A stretch of DNA of 10,363 nt from positions 1 to 10,363 of the forward strand of contig JAHEHB010000174.1 of the NCBI GenBank assembly GCA_024644775.1, read 5' to 3'. Shown in pieces: positions 1-6,394 of the stretch (position 1 is its first letter; each line of letters begins with the position of its first letter). The translations under genes were made by a program, and so were the position numbers. This DNA comes from Deltaproteobacteria bacterium. Its GTDB lineage: Bacteria > Desulfobacterota > Desulfobacteria > Desulfobacterales > SURF-15. The notes under the pieces are model-generated. The model had not been told where the DNA came from, ran no database searches, and was given only the letters and a program-made list of their open reading frames with translations.

Positions 1-316
1 AAATATAGGTCACCGCGGCTTCACCGGCCACTGCATTGACTTCTCTGTACGGCAGATCCGCTACCCCTTTAATATCTAAATGAAGCACATCGATGGTGCC
101 ATAAGTGAATTTCGCTTCATCGACGGCAGATACACCGTTAACCTCGAGCGGCGTGTCCGTAAATTTCAACCCATCCCGCATTCTTTCAACATCGCCAATG
201 ACGATGGGGCGCGCCATATCGTAAGATTCTTTTTCAGCAAGCGTTTTGATTGTAACTTCTGATCCGATTCCAGCCGGATCTCCCATGGTTAGGCCTAAGA
301 TCGGTTTCTTCGACAT
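1..316 (-). CDS. pdxA2: PdxA2-like 4-phosphate dehydrogenase (4-hydroxythreonine-4-phosphate dehydrogenase family), C-terminus off the left edge
   Basis: An open frame of 105 codons starts at ATG 316 and runs off the window edge without a stop. The N-terminus carries the PdxA-family signature GLTMGDPAGIG at residues 8-18; the usual Pro of GIGPE is Ser19 here. Possible ribosome-binding bases are AGGGAG (331-326) and GGAGA next to the ATG. PdxA enzymes are NAD-dependent, metal-requiring dehydrogenases of about 330 residues, so roughly the first third is present. It lies 15 bp downstream of a DUF1537 kinase, the classical partner of the PdxA2 subgroup. That subgroup oxidises and decarboxylates D-threonate- or D-erythronate-4-phosphate to dihydroxyacetone phosphate. 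The assignment to PdxA2 rather than the vitamin B6 enzyme PdxA rests on this neighbour and is inference. The metal-binding histidines are outside the window. Confidence 0.9.
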   Translation of the reverse strand, partial: MSKKPILGLTMGDPAGIGSEVTIKTLAEKESYDMARPIVIGDVERMRDGLKFTDTPLEVNGVSAVDEAKFTYGTIDVLHLDIKGVADLPYREVNAVAGEAAVTYI

Positions 317-331
317 TCTCCGAGTCTCCCT

Positions 332-1609
332 TCAATTATCTTGTTTTATAATTTCGGCTCCCGCGCAAAATACATCCAAAGATCCAAATCCGCCCGCTTT
401 GGTGATGATCTTTACACCGTCCAGGTGTCCTCCGACAATTCGACCCAACGGTACACCGGGTTCGATCTCCTGTTGCACCTCGATTCCTTCACCGCCGATT
501 CCTTCTAACAGTTTGAGAGCCGTTGTCCCTCCGGTAACCATTATACCACCAACTTTTGTTTTTAAGAGTATTTCGGTTGTAATTCGTTTGAGTCCATCTG
601 AAATCGCCGCTGCCACCGCAGCACCGCCGCCCCCTGTCTTTTTTCTACCGGCGGCTTTTGCTGCCTCCGCGTCATCGGGGGAACGGCAGGTCCGGATAAC
701 AAGATCCGTGCTTCTCGAAAGAATATCGGTGGCCTGAGTGATCCGTGCCGCCAATTGCTCAGCTCTGGAATGCAGCAACATGTCCCAAGGGACATAAAGC
801 TCTTCTATATGATCGCTTTTCAACAGTTTGTCAATCTGAGAAATGCTTTTCGGATTCACACTTCCCCCAATGGTTAGAATCGAGATGCCCTGTTTTTCTA
901 CCGTCTTCTTCTGACACCTTAATATCGCAGCCGACAAACCGGCAGATCCGGCAAAAATAAATGGGGGAAGCGCTGGTGTCGCGATGCTCGCAATGGCCGC
1001 CAAGTGACTCTGTTCTGTAGCATCTGCAATGAATAAACAGGGGCCCCTCTGCACGGTTTCATGAATGAATGCGGTCATCACCTCCTGCCCTTTCTCGATG
1101 AGGTCCAGAGCCAAATGTACGATGGACAAATCCGTCTGATTTGAAAGCAATTTCGGAAGATAACCTTCCGTAATCGGAGATGCCGGATCTTTTGCCATTG
1201 CCGTATGATGAAGTAACGCACCATCCACCAACAAATACCCGCCGATACCAAGACGCTGATTCTCAGGATATGCCGAACAAATGACTGCAAATCTTAGCTG
1301 GAGCTCCCTTATTAGCACCTCAAGCTCCGCACCGACGTTTCCGCGCCAAGTGGAATCGATCTTTTTGTAAATCGTCTTAGGTTTTAACGTTTTCAAAATC
1401 GGACATACCTGCTTTACAGCATACCGGGCAGCTCCCGGTGTCAAATCCCGGGAATTGGTGGTAATCGCCATGGCACGATAGCGGTTCTGGTAATTTTCGG
1501 CGCGCTCTGTGGCGTTGAGTACGACCGTCGGATAGCCGAATTTTTGAAATTGCACGGCCGTATCACAGGCACCGCTCAAATCATCCGCAATGATCATAAA
1601 CTCCAACAT
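332..1609 (-). CDS. dtnK: Four-carbon acid sugar kinase (DUF1537 family; D-threonate/D-erythronate kinase-like)
   Basis: A 425-residue cytoplasmic kinase of normal length for the DtnK/OtnK/DenK family. It transfers phosphate from ATP to a four-carbon sugar acid. The N-terminal substrate-binding domain opens with IIADDLSGACDTAVQF (residues 6-21), the family's hallmark Asp-Asp motif. The C-terminal nucleotide-binding domain shows a VTGGTTA turn and an EIEPGVPLGRI...KAGGFG block near the end. A GTG at 1615 would add two residues, but it overlaps the GGAGGG (1620-1615), so the ATG at 1609 fits better: GGAGG lies 6 nt upstream of it. It is first in an operon with the pdxA2-like gene; the stop (TGA) is 15 bp from that start. 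The pair suggests phosphorylation followed by oxidative decarboxylation to dihydroxyacetone phosphate. Which acid is used cannot be read from the sequence. No dedicated oxidase (LtnD type) is visible, which favours direct phosphorylation of the acid, but flanking genes are unseen. Confidence 0.92.
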   Translation of the reverse strand: MLEFMIIADDLSGACDTAVQFQKFGYPTVVLNATERAENYQNRYRAMAITTNSRDLTPGAARYAVKQVCPILKTLKPKTIYKKIDSTWRGNVGAELEVLIRELQLRFAVICSAYPENQRLGIGGYLLVDGALLHHTAMAKDPASPITEGYLPKLLSNQTDLSIVHLALDLIEKGQEVMTAFIHETVQRGPCLFIADATEQSHLAAIASIATPALPPFIFAGSAGLSAAILRCQKKTVEKQGISILTIGGSVNPKSISQIDKLLKSDHIEELYVPWDMLLHSRAEQLAARITQATDILSRSTDLVIRTCRSPDDAEAAKAAGRKKTGGGGAAVAAAISDGLKRITTEILLKTKVGGIMVTGGTTALKLLEGIGGEGIEVQQEIEPGVPLGRIVGGHLDGVKIITKAGGFGSLDVFCAGAEIIKQDN

Positions 1610-1643
1610 GAACACCCTCCAAAAAAGGTCTATAAATGGACAA

Positions 1644-1673
1644 TTGATATCATTTTCTATATTCCGGTATAAT
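1644..1673 (+). promoter_or_regulatory. Sigma70-like promoter match on the plus strand
   Basis: TTGATA (1644-1649) and TATAAT (1668-1673) are separated by 18 bp, close to the sigma70 consensus. It points away from dtnK into non-coding DNA, with no open frame until 2313. It may drive a short untranslated RNA, or it may be chance in AT-rich DNA. On the opposite strand TTGACG (1680-1675) lies in the right region for a dtnK -35 box, but I see no good -10 box at normal spacing. Confidence 0.35.
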
Positions 1674-1692
1674 GCGTCAACTAAAAAGTAAA

Positions 1693-1704
1693 GAATCCGG
1701 ATTC
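1693..1704. promoter_or_regulatory. Perfect 12-bp palindrome, possible operator upstream of dtnK
   Basis: GAATCCGGATTC is a perfect 12-bp palindrome about 85-95 bp upstream of the dtnK start and just upstream of the TTGACG box. A dimeric repressor or activator of the sugar-acid operon could bind here. No regulator gene is in the window and a single short palindrome can arise by chance. Confidence 0.25.
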
Positions 1705-1865
1705 AGAGGGCCTGACTTTGAATGCCCCTGCAAGTGGCTTGCTTTGAAAAAATCGCTGAGTGATTAAAATTACAAATGATTCGAAGTGCCCTGTTTCGGT
1801 AGACACTGTCGGGCGATCATTATGAAAAGATTAGAAGGAATGGATTCATTCTAATACATTCTTTT

Positions 1866-2073
1866 TAGACAGGATAAACAGGATTTTGAGGATATTATTT
1901 TCTGGTTTTCCGGAAGAAAACCAGAAAGGGTAATCCGCTGGCGCGAGAGTGACAGAGTTCACGTTTGCCAAGCAGTATATCGCCGATTCACTATTTCGCC
2001 GAAGGCGATTGAGATTTCTTAATTTCTTCCGGAAATTAAGAAAAAATCCAACAAATCCTGTAAATCCTGTCTA
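1866..2073. repeat. REPIN/MITE-like element: two ~60-nt inverted arms, each with a stem-loop
   Basis: The ends form an imperfect 28-bp inverted repeat (1866-1893 and 2046-2073, 23 of 28 match), beginning TAGACAGGAT and repeating ACAGGAT. Inside each end lies a perfect 12-bp stem-loop: 1899-1910 with 1916-1927, and 2015-2026 with 2032-2043. Read outward-in, both hairpins share the core TTTCCGGAAGAAA but differ in the stem (CTGGT/ACCAG versus CTTAA/TTAAG), with both sides of the stem changed together. The core (1928-2014) has no open frame and includes a small stem TCGCC-GAA-GGCGA (1996-2008). Two inverted hairpin-bearing arms are the layout of REPINs, which are moved in trans by RAYT (TnpA-REP) transposases. 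No transposase is present, so it would be non-autonomous. The ACAGGATTTACAGGAT motif is, from memory, widespread between genes in Desulfobacterota. Family assignment is inference. Confidence 0.7.
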
Positions 2074-2148
2074 CAAATTATATAATTGACAGAATTCCTC
2101 AATCCCGCTTGTAGCCGGAATCACTTTAGGCGCTTAGTAAAGTTACAG

Positions 2149-2209
2149 GCAGAGCCTTCTGTCTCTGCTCCCCGCGAGACGGGATCTTCGACTGGCCCGA
2201 AGAACCAGA
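2149..2209 (+). other. Hairpin-rich stretch upstream of the GSCFA gene
   Basis: Within 61 bp there are three short perfect stems: GCAGAG (2149-2154) with CTCTGC (2163-2168), CCCG with CGGG around 2172-2183, and TCTTCG with CGAAGA around 2185-2203. An alternative pairing GTCTC (2161-2165) with GAGAC (2176-2180) would exclude the first two. Such mutually exclusive stems can occur in leader RNAs, but I recognise no riboswitch consensus and the promoter candidate for the next gene lies downstream of it. It may instead be a decayed repeat. The rest of 2074-2312 holds no gene that I can support. Confidence 0.35.
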
Positions 2210-2238
2210 TTTCAATGAAAAATGAAAAAACGCCATTA

Positions 2239-2267
2239 TTGTGGACAATTAACGGATATGCTAATAT
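2239..2267 (+). promoter_or_regulatory. Candidate sigma70 promoter for the GSCFA gene
   Basis: TTGTGG (2239-2244), a 17-bp spacer and TAATAT (2262-2267) lie about 45 bp before the ATG at 2313. A perfect 6-bp inverted repeat GGATAT-GCTA-ATATCC (2254-2269) overlaps the -10 box and could be an operator. Both boxes are only moderate matches. Confidence 0.35.
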
Positions 2268-2312
2268 CCAAGAATGCTTACGTATTTTTGTAATTGGTGA
2301 AGGAAAAATTCC

Positions 2313-3284
2313 ATGGCTAAATCAAAGGTACATCCGGTCCATCGATTCGAAAATTGGCAAGTGTGGCCGGGCTCCTACCGTAATCCACCCACGGACGGAA
2401 ACTTTCCAACTCCTGGAGACCGTGGATTGAAAATCTCCCGATCCACGCCGATTGCTTCCATGGGTTCTTGTTTTGCAAGGGAAATTCGAAAGGCCCTTCT
2501 CAAGGAAGGATATGCGTATATTACCGAGGAAACCCACCATTCCGCATCGGTTCACGCGAGTGCCGCATGGGAAAGATCTTACAATTCCTTTTCCATGCGG
2601 CAGATATTCGAGTATACTTTCCGCGATTGGAAACCGGAGATTCGGTGGTGGGAATCACCGGAAACAAAAAAATTCCAGGATCCGTACCGAAGAATTATCC
2701 TGTACGATACCCTCAACGATGCCGAAGAAGACTTCAGCCGTCATATTTTTCATTCAAGGCGTGCGATCACACAAGCCGACGTATTTGTCCTAACATTGGG
2801 ACTCACTGAAATCTGGGAGGATCGGATTGACGGCTCGGTGATATGCCTGCCGGCCGGCCCTTATGTGAATGAAGGGGGAGACATGAGCCGCTACCGGTTT
2901 CGAGTGAGTCGGTATGAGGAGAATCTCGAAAATTTAGAGCGGATATATCAGATCATGGCTGAAAACAATCCGCGTTGTCGATTACTGGTCACGGTCTCTC
3001 CGGTTCATCTTTGGGCCACATTCCGAAAAGATGCAGATGTCATCAGTGCCAGCTGTAATTCCAAATCCACACTGCGTGCAGTTGCAGACGAATTCGCCGC
3101 TCGTCATGATAACGTATTTTATTTTCCTGCCTTTGAAATGGCCACCATCTATCGTCCAATGACCGGCCAACCCTTATTTGCAGAGGGAAAGGAGAACTTC
3201 CATGTAAATAAAGACACGGTCACATTTATCATGGCGCAGTTTTTCAAATTCTATTCAGAAGAATTCAGCTTATATGAACCCTGA
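2313..3284 (+). CDS. GSCFA domain protein (SGNH-hydrolase-like)
   Basis: A 323-residue protein with the namesake motif GSCFA at residues 51-55, preceded by a hydrophobic strand (PIASM). Other family blocks visible are TLGLTEIW (161-168), TVSPVHL (227-233), SKSTLRAVADEF (250-261) and a final HVN (297-299) that would supply the catalytic histidine in an SGNH-type fold. Length matches the GSCFA family (about 300-330 residues). There is no signal peptide or membrane segment, so it is probably cytoplasmic. Family members are predicted esterases or acyl-transferases; no substrate is known for this one. The start is ATG 2313, with GAAGGA eight bases upstream. It appears to be monocistronic, and its last 20 bp overlap the end of the opposite-strand sulfite-oxidase-like gene. 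Confidence 0.88.
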   Translation: MAKSKVHPVHRFENWQVWPGSYRNPPTDGNFPTPGDRGLKISRSTPIASMGSCFAREIRKALLKEGYAYITEETHHSASVHASAAWERSYNSFSMRQIFEYTFRDWKPEIRWWESPETKKFQDPYRRIILYDTLNDAEEDFSRHIFHSRRAITQADVFVLTLGLTEIWEDRIDGSVICLPAGPYVNEGGDMSRYRFRVSRYEENLENLERIYQIMAENNPRCRLLVTVSPVHLWATFRKDADVISASCNSKSTLRAVADEFAARHDNVFYFPAFEMATIYRPMTGQPLFAEGKENFHVNKDTVTFIMAQFFKFYSEEFSLYEP

Positions 3285-4311
3285 TTCCGTGTTCGTTAAC
3301 GCCGTTGTTACCATATCCAAGTGCATTCCAGTGGGCATCCATCGGTTGTTGGCGTTCCTTTTTATCGGTTGCCCGTGCAAGAATGGTATATGCCCCTTTT
3401 TCCGTTGCATCCCAGATGTATTGCCATTGTCGCCAGGCATAACGCTCTGCCGGTCCGATAAAGGCAGCAAGGTTCCAGGTATTGCCGGCGTCTACCGAAA
3501 CCTCAACCCGCTCGATTTCCATTTCGCCAGCATAAGCTGCACCCAAAATCACTACCGGCCCCTTGGAAAGCGTTTCATCTCTTAACGGTTGCGTAATGAT
3601 GGATTTAAGGGAAAGTCCGGTGACCACCTCCCCCGATTTTGGATCCTCACCTTTCTGAAAAATACGATAGACATTATCCATGAAAAACCCTTCATAAGGA
3701 CGATCCAGCACGGTAACTTTACTTAACCATTTAACACAATTGGCACCGGCCCAGCCAAGGGCTAACGCTCGCAGAGGGTATCCATGTTTTACGGGAAGGG
3801 GTTCTCCATTCATCTCATATGCAAGAAGTGTCGACTGGATTGCTTTTTCAAGTGGAATGCTCCGAATGAATTTGATACCTGCCGATCCCAACGGTTTATC
3901 AAATCCTTCGAAAGCAATGTGTGTTGCGCTTTTTTTTAATTTTGCCATCTTCAGCGCAGTTCGAAGCCACACACCTCCCCACACGGCGTTGCCGACACCA
4001 CCAATGACCCAGGGGTTGCCCGACGCCTTTTTTTTTAGCAAGGATCGGCCGTTTCCCGAACATTCAAGCGTATTGGCGGCAATCGCTTTGGGCATCCGAA
4101 CAATTTGTTCGAAATTCAACCGCAGGGGCGCCTCCACCTCTCCTTCTATGGCAAGCTCCCAATCGGGCAACGGGATCGGCTCTTTCGAAAAGTCACCTTG
4201 GTTTCGATCGTAAAATACGGCGTTGGAGGTAATCCAAGATCGGAGATACTCCACGGGGGTTTCTGCATTTAACGGCCTTTCCGTCATAACTCTCATTTTT
4301 TTTCGGTTCAT
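3265..4311 (-). CDS. Sulfite oxidase-like molybdopterin-dependent oxidoreductase
   Basis: A 348-residue protein with the two domains of the sulfite oxidase family. The molybdopterin-binding domain (about residues 45-205) contains TLECSGNGR with Cys84 as the expected molybdenum ligand, and PLPVKHGYPLRALALGWAGANCVKWL-type residues (171-196). The C-terminal immunoglobulin-like dimerisation domain (about 228-345) contains VEVSVDAGNTW and WRQWQY. No heme, cytochrome or Tat/Sec signal is seen, so it looks cytoplasmic, or depends on a partner not in the window. The family oxidises sulfite or related oxoanions and sulfoxides, but some members have other substrates, so only the chemistry class is claimed. 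ATG 4311 is preceded by GGAGGG (4320-4315); a longer frame from TTG 4365 has no ribosome-binding site. Its end overlaps the GSCFA gene tail to tail. Confidence 0.88.
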   Translation of the reverse strand: MNRKKMRVMTERPLNAETPVEYLRSWITSNAVFYDRNQGDFSKEPIPLPDWELAIEGEVEAPLRLNFEQIVRMPKAIAANTLECSGNGRSLLKKKASGNPWVIGGVGNAVWGGVWLRTALKMAKLKKSATHIAFEGFDKPLGSAGIKFIRSIPLEKAIQSTLLAYEMNGEPLPVKHGYPLRALALGWAGANCVKWLSKVTVLDRPYEGFFMDNVYRIFQKGEDPKSGEVVTGLSLKSIITQPLRDETLSKGPVVILGAAYAGEMEIERVEVSVDAGNTWNLAAFIGPAERYAWRQWQYIWDATEKGAYTILARATDKKERQQPMDAHWNALGYGNNGVNEHGIRVHIS

Positions 4312-4422
4312 AAGCCCTCCCCAGATCGGTATGGTGATAAATTTAAAAAGGCGCGATCTTTTCAACTTGATGGGGTTATCATATCACGGAATCGAGACGA
4401 TGGTCGTATAATACAGGAAATT

Positions 4423-4428
4423 TGTCAA
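4423..4428 (-). promoter_or_regulatory. TTGACA box upstream of the sulfite oxidase-like gene
   Basis: On the minus strand TTGACA (4428-4423) is a perfect -35 match 112 bp before the ATG. The nearest -10-like sequences, TATTAT and TATACG, are spaced only 9 and 12 bp away, too short for a normal sigma70 promoter. I therefore mark only the box. Nothing else stands out in the AT-rich gap 4312-4539. Confidence 0.2.
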
Positions 4429-4539
4429 GAGGTAGAAATTACATAATATCAGGTCATTATAGAGCCGCAATAATACAAACAAAAAAGGAAATCCCTATAC
4501 TATCAGGTTAATTCTTTTGTCAAATATTTGGCGAAATGG

Positions 4540-5016
4540 CTATCTGACGCTTTCGAAAAGCCCACCATCCACCTTGGACACCATTTCAGCAAAAACGGGG
4601 TCCTGGAGTAATTTTTTGGAGAATTTTAGATATTTCGAAACTATGGAGCGAACGGAAAGCTGCAATGCAAACGATCGAATCGGTTTTTCCAGCAAATAAT
4701 AAACATTTGCGGCGACGCACATATTCACAATATCATCGCTTGCATTTCCGGTGATAATAATCGAATCCTCGTGGGCTGTGGGAAATTTTTCCTCAATGGT
4801 ATCCAGAAAAAAAAAGCCGCTCTTTCCACCAAGAAAAACATCCACGATGAAGATGGCAACGCCAACGTCACGGTTCAAGCAGTGAGCGGTTGCCACATCA
4901 ACATCGCAAAAGGAATACACTTTGCCCCATGAATAGAATCCTCTTACAATATCGGTAATAATCTCACAAACATCCAGATCGTCGTCTACAACGATGACAT
5001 CCAAACCGTCCGACAT
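4540..5016 (-). CDS. Stand-alone response regulator receiver domain protein
   Basis: A 158-residue CheY-like receiver without a recognisable output domain. Key positions are visible: acidic cluster Asp11-Asp12-Asp13 (VIVVDDDLD), phospho-acceptor Asp59 (IFIVDVFLG), Thr89 (IIITGNASDD) and Lys111 followed by cis-Pro (LEKPI). The receiver ends near residue 125; a tail of about 33 residues, partly helical and rich in Lys and Ser, follows and is unrecognised. ATG 5016 is chosen because GGAGGA (5026-5021) lies four bases upstream; an in-frame extension to 5082 lacks such a site and is not conserved-looking. It would receive phosphate from a histidine kinase, none of which is in the window. It is divergent from the membrane protein gene at 5243, which may be its functional partner (inference). 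Confidence 0.88.
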   Translation of the reverse strand: MSDGLDVIVVDDDLDVCEIITDIVRGFYSWGKVYSFCDVDVATAHCLNRDVGVAIFIVDVFLGGKSGFFFLDTIEEKFPTAHEDSIIITGNASDDIVNMCVAANVYYLLEKPIRSFALQLSVRSIVSKYLKFSKKLLQDPVFAEMVSKVDGGLFESVR

Positions 5017-5020
5017 AGAT

Positions 5021-5027
5021 TCCTCCT
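5021..5027 (-). promoter_or_regulatory. Strong ribosome-binding site fixing the response regulator start
   Basis: On the minus strand AGGAGGA (5027-5021) sits four bases before ATG 5016. It argues against the upstream in-frame start at 5082 and adds that the preceding 22 codons are leader, not protein. Confidence 0.75.
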
Positions 5028-5108
5028 TTTTACACACGCCCAAAACACAATCAATACCTATTGGATCGTTTTCACCGCACATTGCGATGGATGGTTACTT
5101 TCTTTAAC

Positions 5109-5127
5109 ATGCAAAATTCAGGCCTAT
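5109..5127 (-). promoter_or_regulatory. Possible sigma54 (-24/-12) promoter for the response regulator
   Basis: On the minus strand AGGCC...TTTTGCAT gives GG (5124-5123), ten bases, then GC (5112-5111), the invariant sigma54 spacing, with TTGCA at -12. The -24 element matches the consensus only in GGC. It lies about 95 bp before the ATG. Could be chance. Confidence 0.25.
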
Positions 5128-5147
5128 TCATTCATCAGAAAAAAATG

Positions 5148-5176
5148 TTTACAAAGAAGCGGGAATCTTATATAGG
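5148..5176 (+). promoter_or_regulatory. Sigma70-like promoter for the lysine-rich membrane protein
   Basis: TTTACA (5148-5153), a 17-bp spacer and TATAGG (5171-5176; TATATA overlaps two bases earlier). It would give a leader of about 60 nt before ATG 5243. Confidence 0.5.
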
Positions 5177-5242
5177 ATGTGTTTGTTTCTAATTTGGAGC
5201 ACCTTAATTAACAACATATCGATTACTATCAAAGGTATTATC

Positions 5243-6379
5243 ATGGCACAGGAAAATGCGTCCGGGTCGACTTCAAAAAAGAAAACGGCTTCTAAAACAA
5301 AGACGACCGCTGAAAAAAAGAGTGCGACTGCAAGCAAAACGGCGGACAAACCCAAAACACCCACCAAAACCCCGAAGGTGAAATCGACAACCAAAGCGTC
5401 TAGCGCAAAACAAACCAAGACAACCAATACGAAGACAAATCCGGACAAAAAAAGCAGAAAGGCTTCCATAAAAGAGCTTCTCTTTAAAAAATTTGACACA
5501 CCGATACCTGAAAATATTTTCCGGGTCAATCCACCTGAAAGAAATCTCCAAGATATCACCTCACCCCCGTTTGTGTCGTCACAGGACACAGCAGAGGTTG
5601 AACGGATTCGGAAGTTATTGTTTAAGAAATTCGATCTTTCAACGCCGGCGACGGGAGCGGAAGAGAAAAGTGAAACCACTCCAAAAACATTCGAGACACC
5701 CATCTCGCCGGTAATAACAAGTAAATCCGACCCCATGGCGACGTCCTTAAAGCTATTTCTTATCGGCTTTGTTGTTCTGATAGCACTGATTGTAAAAGTC
5801 AGTACGACAAACCGAACCCATTACTATCTCACACCGACGGAAAATGGTATTGAGATCTCCAAAGGGATATTTGCTCCCATGGGGGCGGAGCATCTCATGA
5901 CGCTGCCCGGTGCCGAACCGCCCACATCTATTAAAGGGGTGTACAAACAACAAGACATCTATCCGTACATTTTTAATTATTATGTAAAAAAAGCGGATGA
6001 GCTGTTGGAAAAGCCGGGAATGCCCGATTTTGAGGGAATTAAAGCGTATCTTAACCAGGCCATGCCCTATGGTATAACCGATAAGCTCCGTACCGCGGCA
6101 GTTGCTCGTTTAAACAACATCGATCAGATGATACTGCTTTACAAGGCCGATGTTGCCGCCAGTAAAGAAACCCTGGCAGATTACCAAGCGGCCTTGGAAT
6201 ACCTAAATCAGGCAAACGCCTTGGATACGGATGGCACCAAGGCGGATCTGATCAAACAGAAAGTGGAAGCCATTCAAGCATCCATGGTTGAATTGGAAGA
6301 AACGCAGGCGGAAGCGACCACCGCACCAGAGCCATCTAGTAAAGAATCTATCGGCGGATCATCTTCCATCGAAAAATAG
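5243..6379 (+). CDS. Unrecognised single-span membrane protein with lysine-rich, histone-H1-like N-terminal tail
   Basis: I do not recognise this 378-residue protein. Residues 10-74 are a Lys/Thr/Ala/Ser tail with TKTPK- and KSTTK-like units, resembling histone H1 C-terminal tails. A motif is duplicated: IKELLFKKFD (76-85) and IRKLLFKKFD (122-131), separated by Pro-rich sequence. One hydrophobic segment follows (about 168-186, LKLFLIGFVVLIALIV). The C-terminal part (187-378) has many Tyr and an alpha-helical region (about 245-355, including DYQAALEYLNQANALD) like one or two TPR-type helical hairpins, then a Ser/Glu-rich end. By the positive-inside rule the basic tail is cytoplasmic and the helical part periplasmic. 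The ATG at 5243 is preceded by AAAGG seven bases upstream; upstream codons in frame (from 5177) lack a site. The basic tail could bind nucleic acid or acidic lipids or cell-wall precursors; no function is assigned. It is divergent from a response regulator. Confidence 0.85.
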   Translation: MAQENASGSTSKKKTASKTKTTAEKKSATASKTADKPKTPTKTPKVKSTTKASSAKQTKTTNTKTNPDKKSRKASIKELLFKKFDTPIPENIFRVNPPERNLQDITSPPFVSSQDTAEVERIRKLLFKKFDLSTPATGAEEKSETTPKTFETPISPVITSKSDPMATSLKLFLIGFVVLIALIVKVSTTNRTHYYLTPTENGIEISKGIFAPMGAEHLMTLPGAEPPTSIKGVYKQQDIYPYIFNYYVKKADELLEKPGMPDFEGIKAYLNQAMPYGITDKLRTAAVARLNNIDQMILLYKADVAASKETLADYQAALEYLNQANALDTDGTKADLIKQKVEAIQASMVELEETQAEATTAPEPSSKESIGGSSSIEK

Positions 6380-6394
6380 GGCGTTGCTTTCGCT

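Noticed and set aside
1830..1855. Hairpin ATTAGAAGGA/TCATTCTAAT as a terminator
   Set aside because: One mismatch, AT-rich stem, and no gene ends nearby.
2086..2430. Open frame of 114 codons on the plus strand before and into the GSCFA gene
   Set aside because: It overlaps the GSCFA start in another frame, has no ribosome-binding site, and its composition is not protein-like; it covers the hairpin-rich spacer.
5149..5736. Open frame of 195 codons on the minus strand, rich in Phe, Val and Leu
   Set aside because: It is the antisense shadow of the lysine-rich tail; Lys/Thr codons read backwards as Phe/Leu/Val and mimic a membrane protein.
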